DNA of 22,126 bases. Origin: a virus. The position numbers and the translations under genes are program-made. Shown here one piece after another: positions 1 to 4,781 of this stretch. The notes below the pieces were generated by a model that was not told the origin of the DNA, did not search any database, and was given only the letters and a program-made list of their open reading frames with translations. The DNA lies in IMG/VR virus record IMGVR_UViG_3300013102_000079, positions 1 to 22,126 of that record. One strand, given 5' to 3'. Within the stretch, counting starts at the first letter, position 1, and each line of letters starts with the position of its first letter.

Positions 1-11
1 CCACCCCATTT

Positions 12-43
12 GGCCCCTAGAACACGCGGAAGTTCTAGGGGCC
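12..43. terminator. Hairpin, probable terminator at the left edge
   Basis: A perfect 12-bp inverted repeat (12-23 pairing with 32-43) encloses an 8-nt loop. No strong T-run follows on either strand, so it may be a factor-assisted or bidirectional terminator. It lies just before a promoter-like sequence and the first rightward gene, so it would insulate that gene from transcription coming from beyond the left edge. Confidence 0.55.
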
Positions 44-59
44 TGTTCCCTTAAATCGT

Positions 60-95
60 TAGACTGTTCCCAAAATAACTGTTAAAATTAGAGTG
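60..95 (+). promoter_or_regulatory. Candidate sigma70-type promoter, leaderless start
   Basis: TAGACT at 60-65 (4 of 6 matches to TTGACA) is separated by 17 bp from TAAAAT at 83-88 (5 of 6 matches to TATAAT). The adjacent GTG (93) and ATG (96) fall 4 and 7 nt after the hexamer, where transcription would be expected to start. No ribosome-binding site precedes them. This fits a leaderless mRNA, which is common in Actinobacteria. Confidence 0.5.
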
Positions 96-428
96 ATGCA
101 ACAAAACACTCTGAACGGGGACAACTTGAGCCGGTCTATCTGGAAGTACGACGTGCCCATAGACGACGGCTGGCATGAGGTGCTGATCCCCTCGCCGGGG
201 AAGGTGCTGCATGTTGATAGCCAAGGTGCGCACGGAACGGTTCACGTCTGGGCTGAGGTCGCCCCGGACAGTGGCGAGCTAGTTCCTCAGAGGTTTCGCG
301 CATTCGGCACTGGTCATTCCATCCCGGCGCGATCTGAGTATGTCGGCACCGCACTGGCGGGGCCTTTCGTGTGGCACGTCTACTCCGAATACCCCGGCGC
401 TTTTGGTAAGTACGGAGACTCGGAATGA
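96..428 (+). CDS. DUF7352-like small phage protein
   Basis: A 110-aa protein (one residue longer if the adjacent GTG at 93 is used). The Ile-Trp-Lys-Tyr motif near residue 15, a 'VLHVDSQGAHGTVHVWAEV' strand pair and a C-terminal 'GTALAGPFVWHVYSEY' strand resemble the small all-beta DUF7352 family of actinobacterial phages, whose function is unknown. That assignment is from memory of the family pattern. ATG 96 is preferred if the message is leaderless. A TTG at 126, just after GGGGA, is a plausible alternative start and would place the Ile-Trp-Lys-Tyr motif at the N-terminus. The stop overlaps the next start (ATGA at 425-428), so the two genes are translationally coupled. It is the first gene of the rightward arm leading to the integrase. 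Confidence 0.7.
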   Translation: MQQNTLNGDNLSRSIWKYDVPIDDGWHEVLIPSPGKVLHVDSQGAHGTVHVWAEVAPDSGELVPQRFRAFGTGHSIPARSEYVGTALAGPFVWHVYSEYPGAFGKYGDSE

Positions 429-751
429 GAATCACTGACTTTCTGGAAGCCAGGATTGCTGAGGATGAGGAGCGCGCCGAGTACGTCCTTAAATGGGGCG
501 ACTGGGGCGGGCTATTCAAACCACCCCGCGTCCTTGCTGAGTGCGCGGCGAAACGGGCGGTCCTGACTTTGCACCGCGATAATGGTGCGTCACAGGGTGA
601 CACGGATACGGGGTATGGTGTGCTGGACCATGCCTGCGCGACCTGCGGATCCTTCGGGGAGTATGGCGAAGAGTTCCCATGCGGGACGGTGACAGCCCTA
701 GCCTCCGTGTACGCTGACCACCCGGACTACCAGCAGAAGTGGGCTTCCTAG
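425..751 (+). CDS. DUF6221 family protein (copy 1)
   Basis: A 108-aa protein with both ends of the DUF6221 family: an N-terminal 'FLEARIAEDE' helix and a C-terminal 'YADHPDY..W' signature. The family is widespread in actinobacteria and their phages and has no known function. Between these ends lie a 'VLAECAAKRAVL' helix and three cysteines (CATC and a later Cys). The ATG overlaps the previous stop as ATGA, with GGAGA upstream. The TAG stop (749-751) overlaps the preferred GTG start of the integrase by one base. A second DUF6221 gene lies just beyond the integrase. Confidence 0.8.
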   Translation: MRITDFLEARIAEDEERAEYVLKWGDWGGLFKPPRVLAECAAKRAVLTLHRDNGASQGDTDTGYGVLDHACATCGSFGEYGEEFPCGTVTALASVYADHPDYQQKWAS

Positions 752-1896
752 TGGCTAGTATTGTTGAGCGTCCGCGTAAGAACGGGACCGTCAGTTATCA
801 GGTCAAGTGGCGTGAACCTGACGGGTCGTGGGGGTCCGAAACGTGGGGTACCCAATCCGAAGCGGAAATGTGGGTTCGTTTGCTCGACTCGTGCGACGGG
901 TCCAGTGCCGAAGCCCGCAAACGTTTCGATGAAGCCCGTAAAGGTGGCGTCACGTTGGGTGAAGTGTTCGACCAGCACCTAGCACAACTCACCAACGTCG
1001 GCCCGTACCAGCTCAAAAGGTACAGGTCCGCCATGGATGAGCACTTCGCAACCATGACAGGCCGCACAATTGCCGGCATCACCCGCACAGACATCACCTC
1101 CTGGGTCAACCAGATGCGGAAGAAACCCGGACGGTACGGGCAACCCATGGCGGCGAAAACAATAGCCAACCACCACGGGTTACTGTCCGCGTGCATGACC
1201 ACCGCTGTCATTCTCGGATACCGCCCAGACAATCCCTGCAAAGGTGTGAAGCTGCCCAAGTCAGCGCACACTGAGGAAATCATCCGGTTCATCACTCCTG
1301 CCGAGTGGGCAAGGATTATGGAGCACATGGACCCGCACTTCCGCCCGTTCTTCCAATTCCTTGTAGGGACAGGGCTGAGGTTCGGGTAAGCAACAGCACT
1401 CAGCGCACGGGACTTCGTTCTTGACGGGCCAACACCATCCGTGACCGTCAGTAAGGCGTGGAAAGAAGACGACTCCCGCGGGTTTTATATCGGCCCGCCT
1501 AAGACTAAGAAGTCGCGCCGCACTGTTTCCCTCGCGCCATCCACCGTTGAGGCTGTACGGCCCCTTGTGGAGGCTGCCGGGACCGGGTACGTGTTCAAGC
1601 TCAAGCGCGGCGGGGTCATGCGCTCAGGGTCCACCTATAACCGCGGGTGGGAGCCGGCGCTACTCAAAGCCGGGTATATGAAGACCACCAAAGACGAACC
1701 GGGGAACATGCCACGCATCCATGACTGTCGCCACACGCACGCCTCGTGGATGATCCAGGCGGGCATGGAAATCTTCCCGTTGTCACGCAGGTTAGGCCAT
1801 GAGTCGATAACAACTTCGCTCGACCGCTACTCGCACCTCATGCCGGACGCCTCATTCGCAGCCGCACAAATCGCACAAAAAGCCCTCGAAGGATAG
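751..1896 (+). pseudogene. int: Tyrosine-family site-specific integrase, interrupted by in-frame TAA
   Basis: Read through the stop, this is a 381-codon tyrosine recombinase of normal phage length, which would integrate and excise the phage at an att site. Residues 1-60 form the arm-binding domain ('RPRKNGTVSYQVKWREPDGSW'), about 65-165 the core-binding SAM-like domain, and about 175-370 the catalytic domain. Catalytic residues are visible: Arg210 (GTGLRFG), a Lys near 253 (KTKKSRR), His324 and Arg327 (HDCR), His350 (LGH) and the nucleophile Tyr360 (DRYSHL). A TAA at 1387-1389 falls two codons after Arg210 (GLRFG-stop-ATAL), where the family usually has Glu; GAA to TAA is one substitution. 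Both halves are in the same frame, so no frameshift is involved. The truncated product lacks every other catalytic residue. GTG 751 is preferred because it gives the family-typical N-terminus; GTG 739 is an alternative. Confidence 0.88.
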
Positions 1897-1906
1897 TTGC
1901 CCAAAG

Positions 1907-1938
1907 TTGGTGACTCTCTACACCAAGAGTAGTAGAAT
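1907..1938 (+). promoter_or_regulatory. Candidate promoter with interleaved inverted repeats
   Basis: GTGACT at 1910-1915 (4 of 6 matches to TTGACA) and TAGAAT at 1933-1938 (5 of 6 matches to TATAAT) are 17 bp apart. Two short inverted repeats interleave across the element: TTGGTG (1907-1912) with CACCAA (1921-1926), and ACTCT (1913-1917) with AGAGT (1926-1930). These could be an operator, or a pseudoknot in integrase read-through RNA. An ATG begins 6 nt after the -10 hexamer. The element is 11 bp past the integrase stop and would drive the genes from 1945 to 2895. Confidence 0.5.
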
Positions 1939-1940
1939 TG

Positions 1941-1976
1941 GCTCATGTCTTTAGCCCGACTAGGAGCTTCATGAGC
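1941..1976 (+). promoter_or_regulatory. Hairpin pairing two successive start codons
   Basis: GCTCATG (1941-1947) is perfectly complementary to CATGAGC (1970-1976) with a 22-nt loop between. Each arm contains the ATG of one mini-ORF (1945 and 1971), so folding would sequester both start codons. If transcription starts at 1945, only the last three bases of the left arm are transcribed, which would weaken the structure. With read-through from the integrase the whole stem would form. Confidence 0.3.
1945..1974 (+). CDS. Possible leaderless 9-aa leader peptide
   Basis: ATG 1945 is 6 nt downstream of the TAGAAT hexamer and would be the 5' end of the transcript. It opens a 9-codon ORF (MSLARLGAS) containing the rare high-GC codon TTA. 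Its TGA overlaps the next ATG (ATGA, 1971-1974). An AGGAG (1962-1966) inside it could serve that next start. It has no coding statistics of its own; support is purely positional. Confidence 0.3.
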   Translation: MSLARLGAS

Positions 1977-1997
1977 GAGCCAGGAGAACCAGAATGA
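1971..1997 (+). CDS. Possible 8-aa coupling peptide
   Basis: This tiny ORF (MSEPGEPE) starts in the ATGA overlap with the preceding mini-ORF and ends in another ATGA overlap with the DUF6221 gene at 1994. AGGAG at 1962-1966 lies 4 nt upstream. It contains the AGGAG (1982-1986) used by the next gene. It may exist only to carry ribosomes into that gene, or may be chance. Confidence 0.25.
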   Translation: MSEPGEPE

Positions 1998-2269
1998 GTG
2001 GATTGGTAGGCTTCCTCGAAGCTAGAATCGCTGAGGATGAATCGTACATCCTCAATGGGGAGCTAGGAAGTTTTGACATGGAACGGCTACTAGCTGATTG
2101 CCGTTCTAGGCGTGACATCATCGAGCTTGCCGATGAGGTCCAGTTTCTGGACGGTAGCCTTACACAGCAGATGGGCGGCGAGGATGAAGGCACGGCGGAT
2201 AAGATCCTTCACGCGCTGGCAAGAAAGTACGCCGACCACCCTGACTATGATCCCAAGATGACGTCATGA
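1994..2269 (+). CDS. DUF6221 family protein (copy 2)
   Basis: A 91-aa protein with the same signature ends as the gene at 425: 'FLEARIAEDE' near residue 7 and 'YADHPDY' near the C-terminus. Between them is an acidic, mostly helical middle ('ERLLADCRSRRDIIELADEV'). Function is unknown. The start has an AGGAG ribosome site 7 nt upstream and sits in an ATGA overlap. The stop overlaps the ATG of the lipoprotein gene (ATGA, 2266-2269). It is shorter than copy 1 and lacks the CATC cysteines, so the copies are diverged paralogues, not a recent duplication. Confidence 0.8.
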   Translation: MSGLVGFLEARIAEDESYILNGELGSFDMERLLADCRSRRDIIELADEVQFLDGSLTQQMGGEDEGTADKILHALARKYADHPDYDPKMTS

Positions 2270-2454
2270 GGCGCTGGGGCGTGGTGCTGGTGGCTGTTCT
2301 TGCGCTTAGCCTCGCTGGCTGTAGGGAGCCTCAGACGTTGGAGGATGTGCAGCGGGAAGCGGAGTTCGTTAAGACGTGCCGTGATGGTGGCGGCAAAACC
2401 ACTTATGACGGCACGGGCAACCTTAGATGCGAGTTTTGGGGAGACGGAAAGTGA
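2266..2454 (+). CDS. Small predicted lipoprotein
   Basis: A 62-aa protein with a signal peptide: Arg-Arg start, hydrophobic core (VVLVAVLALSLAG) and a lipobox 'SLAGC' with the modified Cys at residue 19. The mature part is about 44 residues and contains two further cysteines (KTC and LRC) that could form a disulphide. It would be anchored to the outer face of the membrane. Overlaps of ATGA at the start and GTGA at the end place it in the same coupled operon. Phage-encoded small lipoproteins sometimes block DNA entry of related phages; that role is a possibility only. Confidence 0.7.
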   Translation: MRRWGVVLVAVLALSLAGCREPQTLEDVQREAEFVKTCRDGGGKTTYDGTGNLRCEFWGDGK

Positions 2455-2612
2455 GTGGCCCGACGTGGCTCGCAAAGCTCAAGCGTTACGGTGGCGGCGA
2501 GTCTGTGATGTCGCGGCACTCAACGCACCTCGCAGCGCAGGAGGTTGTCCACGACTGGAACACCCGCTACCAAAGCGACATGGCCTACGTTGAACTCTGG
2601 GAAGAAGGATGA
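2451..2612 (+). CDS. Hypothetical 53-aa protein
   Basis: The protein starts at GTG 2451 within the GTGA overlap with the lipoprotein stop, with GGGGAGA upstream. It is basic at the N-terminus (WLAKLKRYGGG) and ends in an acidic helix (YVELWEEG). No family is recognised. The coupled position and good ribosome site support expression. Its TGA is part of an ATGA that opens a 5-codon ORF before the zinc-finger gene. Confidence 0.55.
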   Translation: MSGPTWLAKLKRYGGGESVMSRHSTHLAAQEVVHDWNTRYQSDMAYVELWEEG

Positions 2613-2626
2613 GGCAAGAGAAGTGA
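2609..2626 (+). CDS. Possible 5-aa coupling mini-ORF
   Basis: ATG 2609 overlaps the previous stop (ATGA). The ORF runs five codons (MRQEK) to a TGA that overlaps the GTG start at 2623 (GTGA). It resembles the chain at 1945-1997 and may pass ribosomes between genes. Chance is also possible. Confidence 0.2.
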   Translation: MRQEK

Positions 2627-2895
2627 GGGCGAAGTCGTACATTGCCGAGCCGAACCACTACTGGATCCCGATAGACAACGGTGAGTGGTTCTGTAGTTGC
2701 CGATGGCGCCCAAACTACTGGGGCGACATGCTCATAGATGAACAGGTTGCAGAGCATGTTCGATCGGTCGAGTCGGGCGAGAACACTTTTGTCGCCTTTC
2801 CATGCAAAGAGTGCAAGGGAAAGGGACTACTAGGGCCCGCCAAGGGGCGTCAATCGTATTGCTTTTCTTGTCAAGGTACTGGGGTTGAGAGGTAG
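2623..2895 (+). CDS. Small DnaJ-type zinc-finger protein
   Basis: A 90-aa protein whose C-terminal third has two CxxCxGxG modules (CKECKGKG and CFSCQGTG), the paired zinc-binding motif of DnaJ central domains and related small zinc proteins. The N-terminal part has 'WFCSCRW' and a downstream His (EHV), which might form a second metal site. There is no J domain, so it is not a DnaJ chaperone. GTG 2623 is chosen because it lies in a GTGA overlap; longer upstream reading would run through the previous gene in another frame. It is the last gene of the rightward operon, directly before the bidirectional terminator. Role unknown. Confidence 0.65.
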   Translation: MRAKSYIAEPNHYWIPIDNGEWFCSCRWRPNYWGDMLIDEQVAEHVRSVESGENTFVAFPCKECKGKGLLGPAKGRQSYCFSCQGTGVER

Positions 2896-2909
2896 CCCAA
2901 AACGACGAA

Positions 2910-2937
2910 AAGCCCCCACCTCGTAAGGTGGGGGCTT
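2910..2937. terminator. Bidirectional intrinsic terminator between convergent operons
   Basis: An 11-bp perfect stem (2910-2920 with 2927-2937) has a 6-nt loop. On the minus strand it is followed by TTTTCGTCGTTTTG; on the plus strand by TCGTTGTGT. It lies between the last rightward gene (ends 2895) and the end of the leftward late operon (2972), so it can stop transcription from both sides. Confidence 0.8.
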
Positions 2938-2949
2938 CGTTGTGTCAGG

Positions 2950-2971
2950 ACCATACCGTTAGCGGTATGGT
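2950..2971 (-). terminator. Second hairpin after the late operon
   Basis: A 9-bp stem (2950-2958 with 2963-2971) with a TTAG loop directly abuts the holin stop codon. It has no T-run of its own. Together with the hairpin at 2910-2937 it forms a tandem end-of-operon structure, and may protect the late mRNA 3' end. Confidence 0.5.
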
Positions 2972-3223
2972 TCAGGCAGGTTCCTTGGGTGTGACTTTGA
3001 TCCTCAGCAGGTAGGACCCGAGCGAGGTGAGCAGGGACTTGCCGATGAGGATCCCGAACGTCACCCAGAACGCTTCCGTGGTGATGTCATGCTCAGTCAG
3101 CAACGAGGTCAGCCCGGTGCCGATGAGGACCAGGGCGTCAAGGATGATGCCAGTGTACAGGGTCCGCCACGCACGATTGAGCGCGTCAGTACGGACACTA
3201 ACCGGGGCCAAGTGGTCCGCCAT
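2972..3223 (-). CDS. Holin (putative, two transmembrane helices)
   Basis: An 83-aa protein with two hydrophobic helices: about 22-42 (TLYTGIILDALVLIGTGLTS) and about 51-73 (AFWVTFGILIGKSLLTSLG). The ends are charged. The size and layout match class II holins, which form membrane lesions that release the endolysin at lysis. Its ATG overlaps the endolysin TAA by one base (TAATG at 3221-3225), so the two are coupled. It is the last gene of the late operon. The holin role is inferred from topology and neighbourhood. Confidence 0.75.
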   Translation of the reverse strand: MADHLAPVSVRTDALNRAWRTLYTGIILDALVLIGTGLTSLLTEHDITTEAFWVTFGILIGKSLLTSLGSYLLRIKVTPKEPA

Positions 3224-3927
3224 TACGCACCCGCCTTGGGAGTGATCTTCGCGATGTCGGACTTGACCTGCGTGAAGTTGTCGTGGATCAGGTCCTTGAG
3301 GGGCTTACCCTCAGGCATGGAAGTTCCACCGTTGAAAATGGCGTCATAGACGGCCTTGAGCATGCGTCGGTCTTCGGGAGTCATATCGTCCTCAATTTCG
3401 GTTGTTTCGGTGATGTTGCCGGCAGGTCCAACGGATGCCGAGCCAAGGTAGGGGAGTGGGTTGACTCGCCCGTAGAAGCGGGCGTTGAGGTTGTAGCCGT
3501 CAGGCAGGACCTCGAAGTGGAGGTGATCGCCGGTGGATCCGCCTGTGTTGCCGGACAGGATGAACACTTGCCCTTCACGGACACGTGAGCCTTTGGCGAC
3601 TTTCGCGGATCCGTCCTTGCAGTGCCCGTAAATTCCGATGAAGCTGCCATGGTCGATGACGGCGCAGTACCCGGCGAAGTCAGGCGCAACCCACCAGGGG
3701 TTAGATGCGTAGGTGCCCCCCATCCACCCGATGTGCAGCACGGTCCCATCAGACACGGCACGAACCTCGGTCCCTGCCTTGCAGCTAAAGTCGATGCCCG
3801 TGTGCCCGTCCGGCTGGTAGTTCCCGAACTGTTGGATGATCCAGTAGTCAGGGTTGCCGGGGCGAATGTTAGCGGTGGGGTTCTCCCCGAAGTTTTGCGA
3901 GATGCTGGCCTTGACCGGATAAGTCAT
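3223..3927 (-). CDS. Endolysin, M23 peptidase
   Basis: A 234-aa phage lysin with an M23 (LytM-type) zinc metallopeptidase domain over about residues 5-165, which cuts peptidoglycan cross-links. Zinc ligands are visible: His42 and Asp46 (HTGID) and His137 of the HLH motif (H135-L-H137), with a further supporting His102 (YGHC). The remaining 70 residues carry 'MTPEDRRMLKAVYDAIFNGG', an acidic helical tail seen on many actinophage lysins. ATG 3927 is chosen because AGGAC lies just upstream and it follows the previous stop by 11 bp; the frame is open 12 codons further but without a better site. No signal peptide, so export depends on the neighbouring holin. Confidence 0.9.
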   Translation of the reverse strand: MTYPVKASISQNFGENPTANIRPGNPDYWIIQQFGNYQPDGHTGIDFSCKAGTEVRAVSDGTVLHIGWMGGTYASNPWWVAPDFAGYCAVIDHGSFIGIYGHCKDGSAKVAKGSRVREGQVFILSGNTGGSTGDHLHFEVLPDGYNLNARFYGRVNPLPYLGSASVGPAGNITETTEIEDDMTPEDRRMLKAVYDAIFNGGTSMPEGKPLKDLIHDNFTQVKSDIAKITPKAGA

Positions 3928-3938
3928 GGGGGGGTGTC

Positions 3939-4235
3939 CTATTCGTACAGGCCCTCGGGCCATTCGGGGGGCGGGGGCGGGTTGCCGGCGTTGATGTGGT
4001 CGCGCAACCGGTTGATGTAGTTGTCTCGGATCATTTCGCGGCGGCGGGCTTTGTTCTGCTCAGTTTTGAGGGCCGAGATGTCGCCGCGCATCGCGGTCAT
4101 TTCCTCTTGGAGCTGGTCGATCAAAGCGTTCTCAGGTCGGCCCTTGTGCTGAATCTTCGCGGTAAACCACAAGCCAACGAGGCTGATCAACGCGACAATC
4201 CAGGGGGACGCTACAGCCCAGTTAATTTCACCCAT
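3939..4235 (-). CDS. Membrane-anchored coiled-coil protein of the lysis region
   Basis: A 98-aa protein with one N-terminal transmembrane helix (about 10-26, SPWIVALISLVGLWFTA), a long charged helix likely to coil (about 35-80, 'QLQEEMTAMRGDISALKTEQNKARR'), and a proline-rich tail (PPPPPEWPEG). The layout recalls anchored lysis accessory proteins, but no family is firmly recognised. It overlaps the upstream gene by 8 bp and precedes the endolysin by 11 bp, so it belongs to the lysis cassette. Confidence 0.65.
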   Translation of the reverse strand: MGEINWAVASPWIVALISLVGLWFTAKIQHKGRPENALIDQLQEEMTAMRGDISALKTEQNKARRREMIRDNYINRLRDHINAGNPPPPPEWPEGLYE

Positions 4236-4707
4236 CCGTGCCGCCCAGAGGTCGCTGTCTGAGCATGTCTTGAAGGGCTGTCACTTTGATGAGGAACCCG
4301 AACACGAGGCCTGCGGGGGTGAGCCAACCAATCGCCGCGGAAATCAAGGTGAATTGGGTGAATCCGGTGAATCCCCACATGACTGCGTAACCAAGACCCC
4401 AGCCGGCAGCCAAACCAACCACGGCGCTGAGACCGTAGCGTGTGTGGCGGTTGATCATGTCAGCCACGCAGAGCACCGCTGTCATGGCCCACACCGCAGC
4501 CCAAGCACCCAACAGGCGCCCGTCAGTGGTGATGATGTTCTGAGCCTCAGACAACGACTCAGGCGAAACTGTGCCGTAGTACAAGGCGCGGGTCAGGGCG
4601 TACACCGCGCCCGAGGTGAGAGTGATATTCCTGCCGATCACGACACGTCTATACGAACTGGCTTTCACGGGTGGCCCCCCAATGGGCGTAGAGTTTGTGT
4701 CACCCAT
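4228..4707 (-). CDS. Multi-spanning membrane protein (holin-like candidate)
   Basis: A 159-aa protein with three clear hydrophobic helices (about 63-83 'LLGAWAAVWAMTAVLCVADMI', 90-111 'GLSAVVGLAAGWGLGYAVMWG', 116-138 'TLISAAIGWLTPAGLVFGFLI') and a weaker one near 28-45. ATG 4707 is preferred over the longer frame because AAGGAGG lies 9 nt upstream. It follows a strong hairpin (4748-4779) and overlaps the next gene by 8 bp. A second holin or antiholin is possible. Confidence 0.65.
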   Translation of the reverse strand: MGDTNSTPIGGPPVKASSYRRVVIGRNITLTSGAVYALTRALYYGTVSPESLSEAQNIITTDGRLLGAWAAVWAMTAVLCVADMINRHTRYGLSAVVGLAAGWGLGYAVMWGFTGFTQFTLISAAIGWLTPAGLVFGFLIKVTALQDMLRQRPLGGTDG

Positions 4708-4747
4708 CCGGGCGAGCCTCCTTAACAGGCTGGTCATGTGTGGGGAA

Positions 4748-4779
4748 GTGTGGCCCCTGAGTAGAAGCAGGGGCCACAC
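4748..4779 (-). terminator. Hairpin between tail and lysis genes
   Basis: A perfect 12-bp stem (4748-4759 with 4768-4779) with an 8-nt loop begins 3 bp past the deacetylase-tail stop. There is no clear T-run on the minus strand (TTCCCCAC follows). It probably attenuates or processes the late transcript between the tail and lysis modules. Confidence 0.6.
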
Positions 4780-4781
4780 GC

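Noticed and set aside
12-43. The left-edge inverted repeat as an attP core or tRNA-related site
   Set aside because: No tRNA fold, no direct repeat of it elsewhere in the window that I can see, and no arm-type repeats near it; a terminator hairpin is simpler.
1441-1896. Second half of the integrase as an independent gene from GTG 1441
   Set aside because: There is no ribosome site, it lacks the first catalytic Arg, and the frame continues directly from the upstream half across one stop codon.
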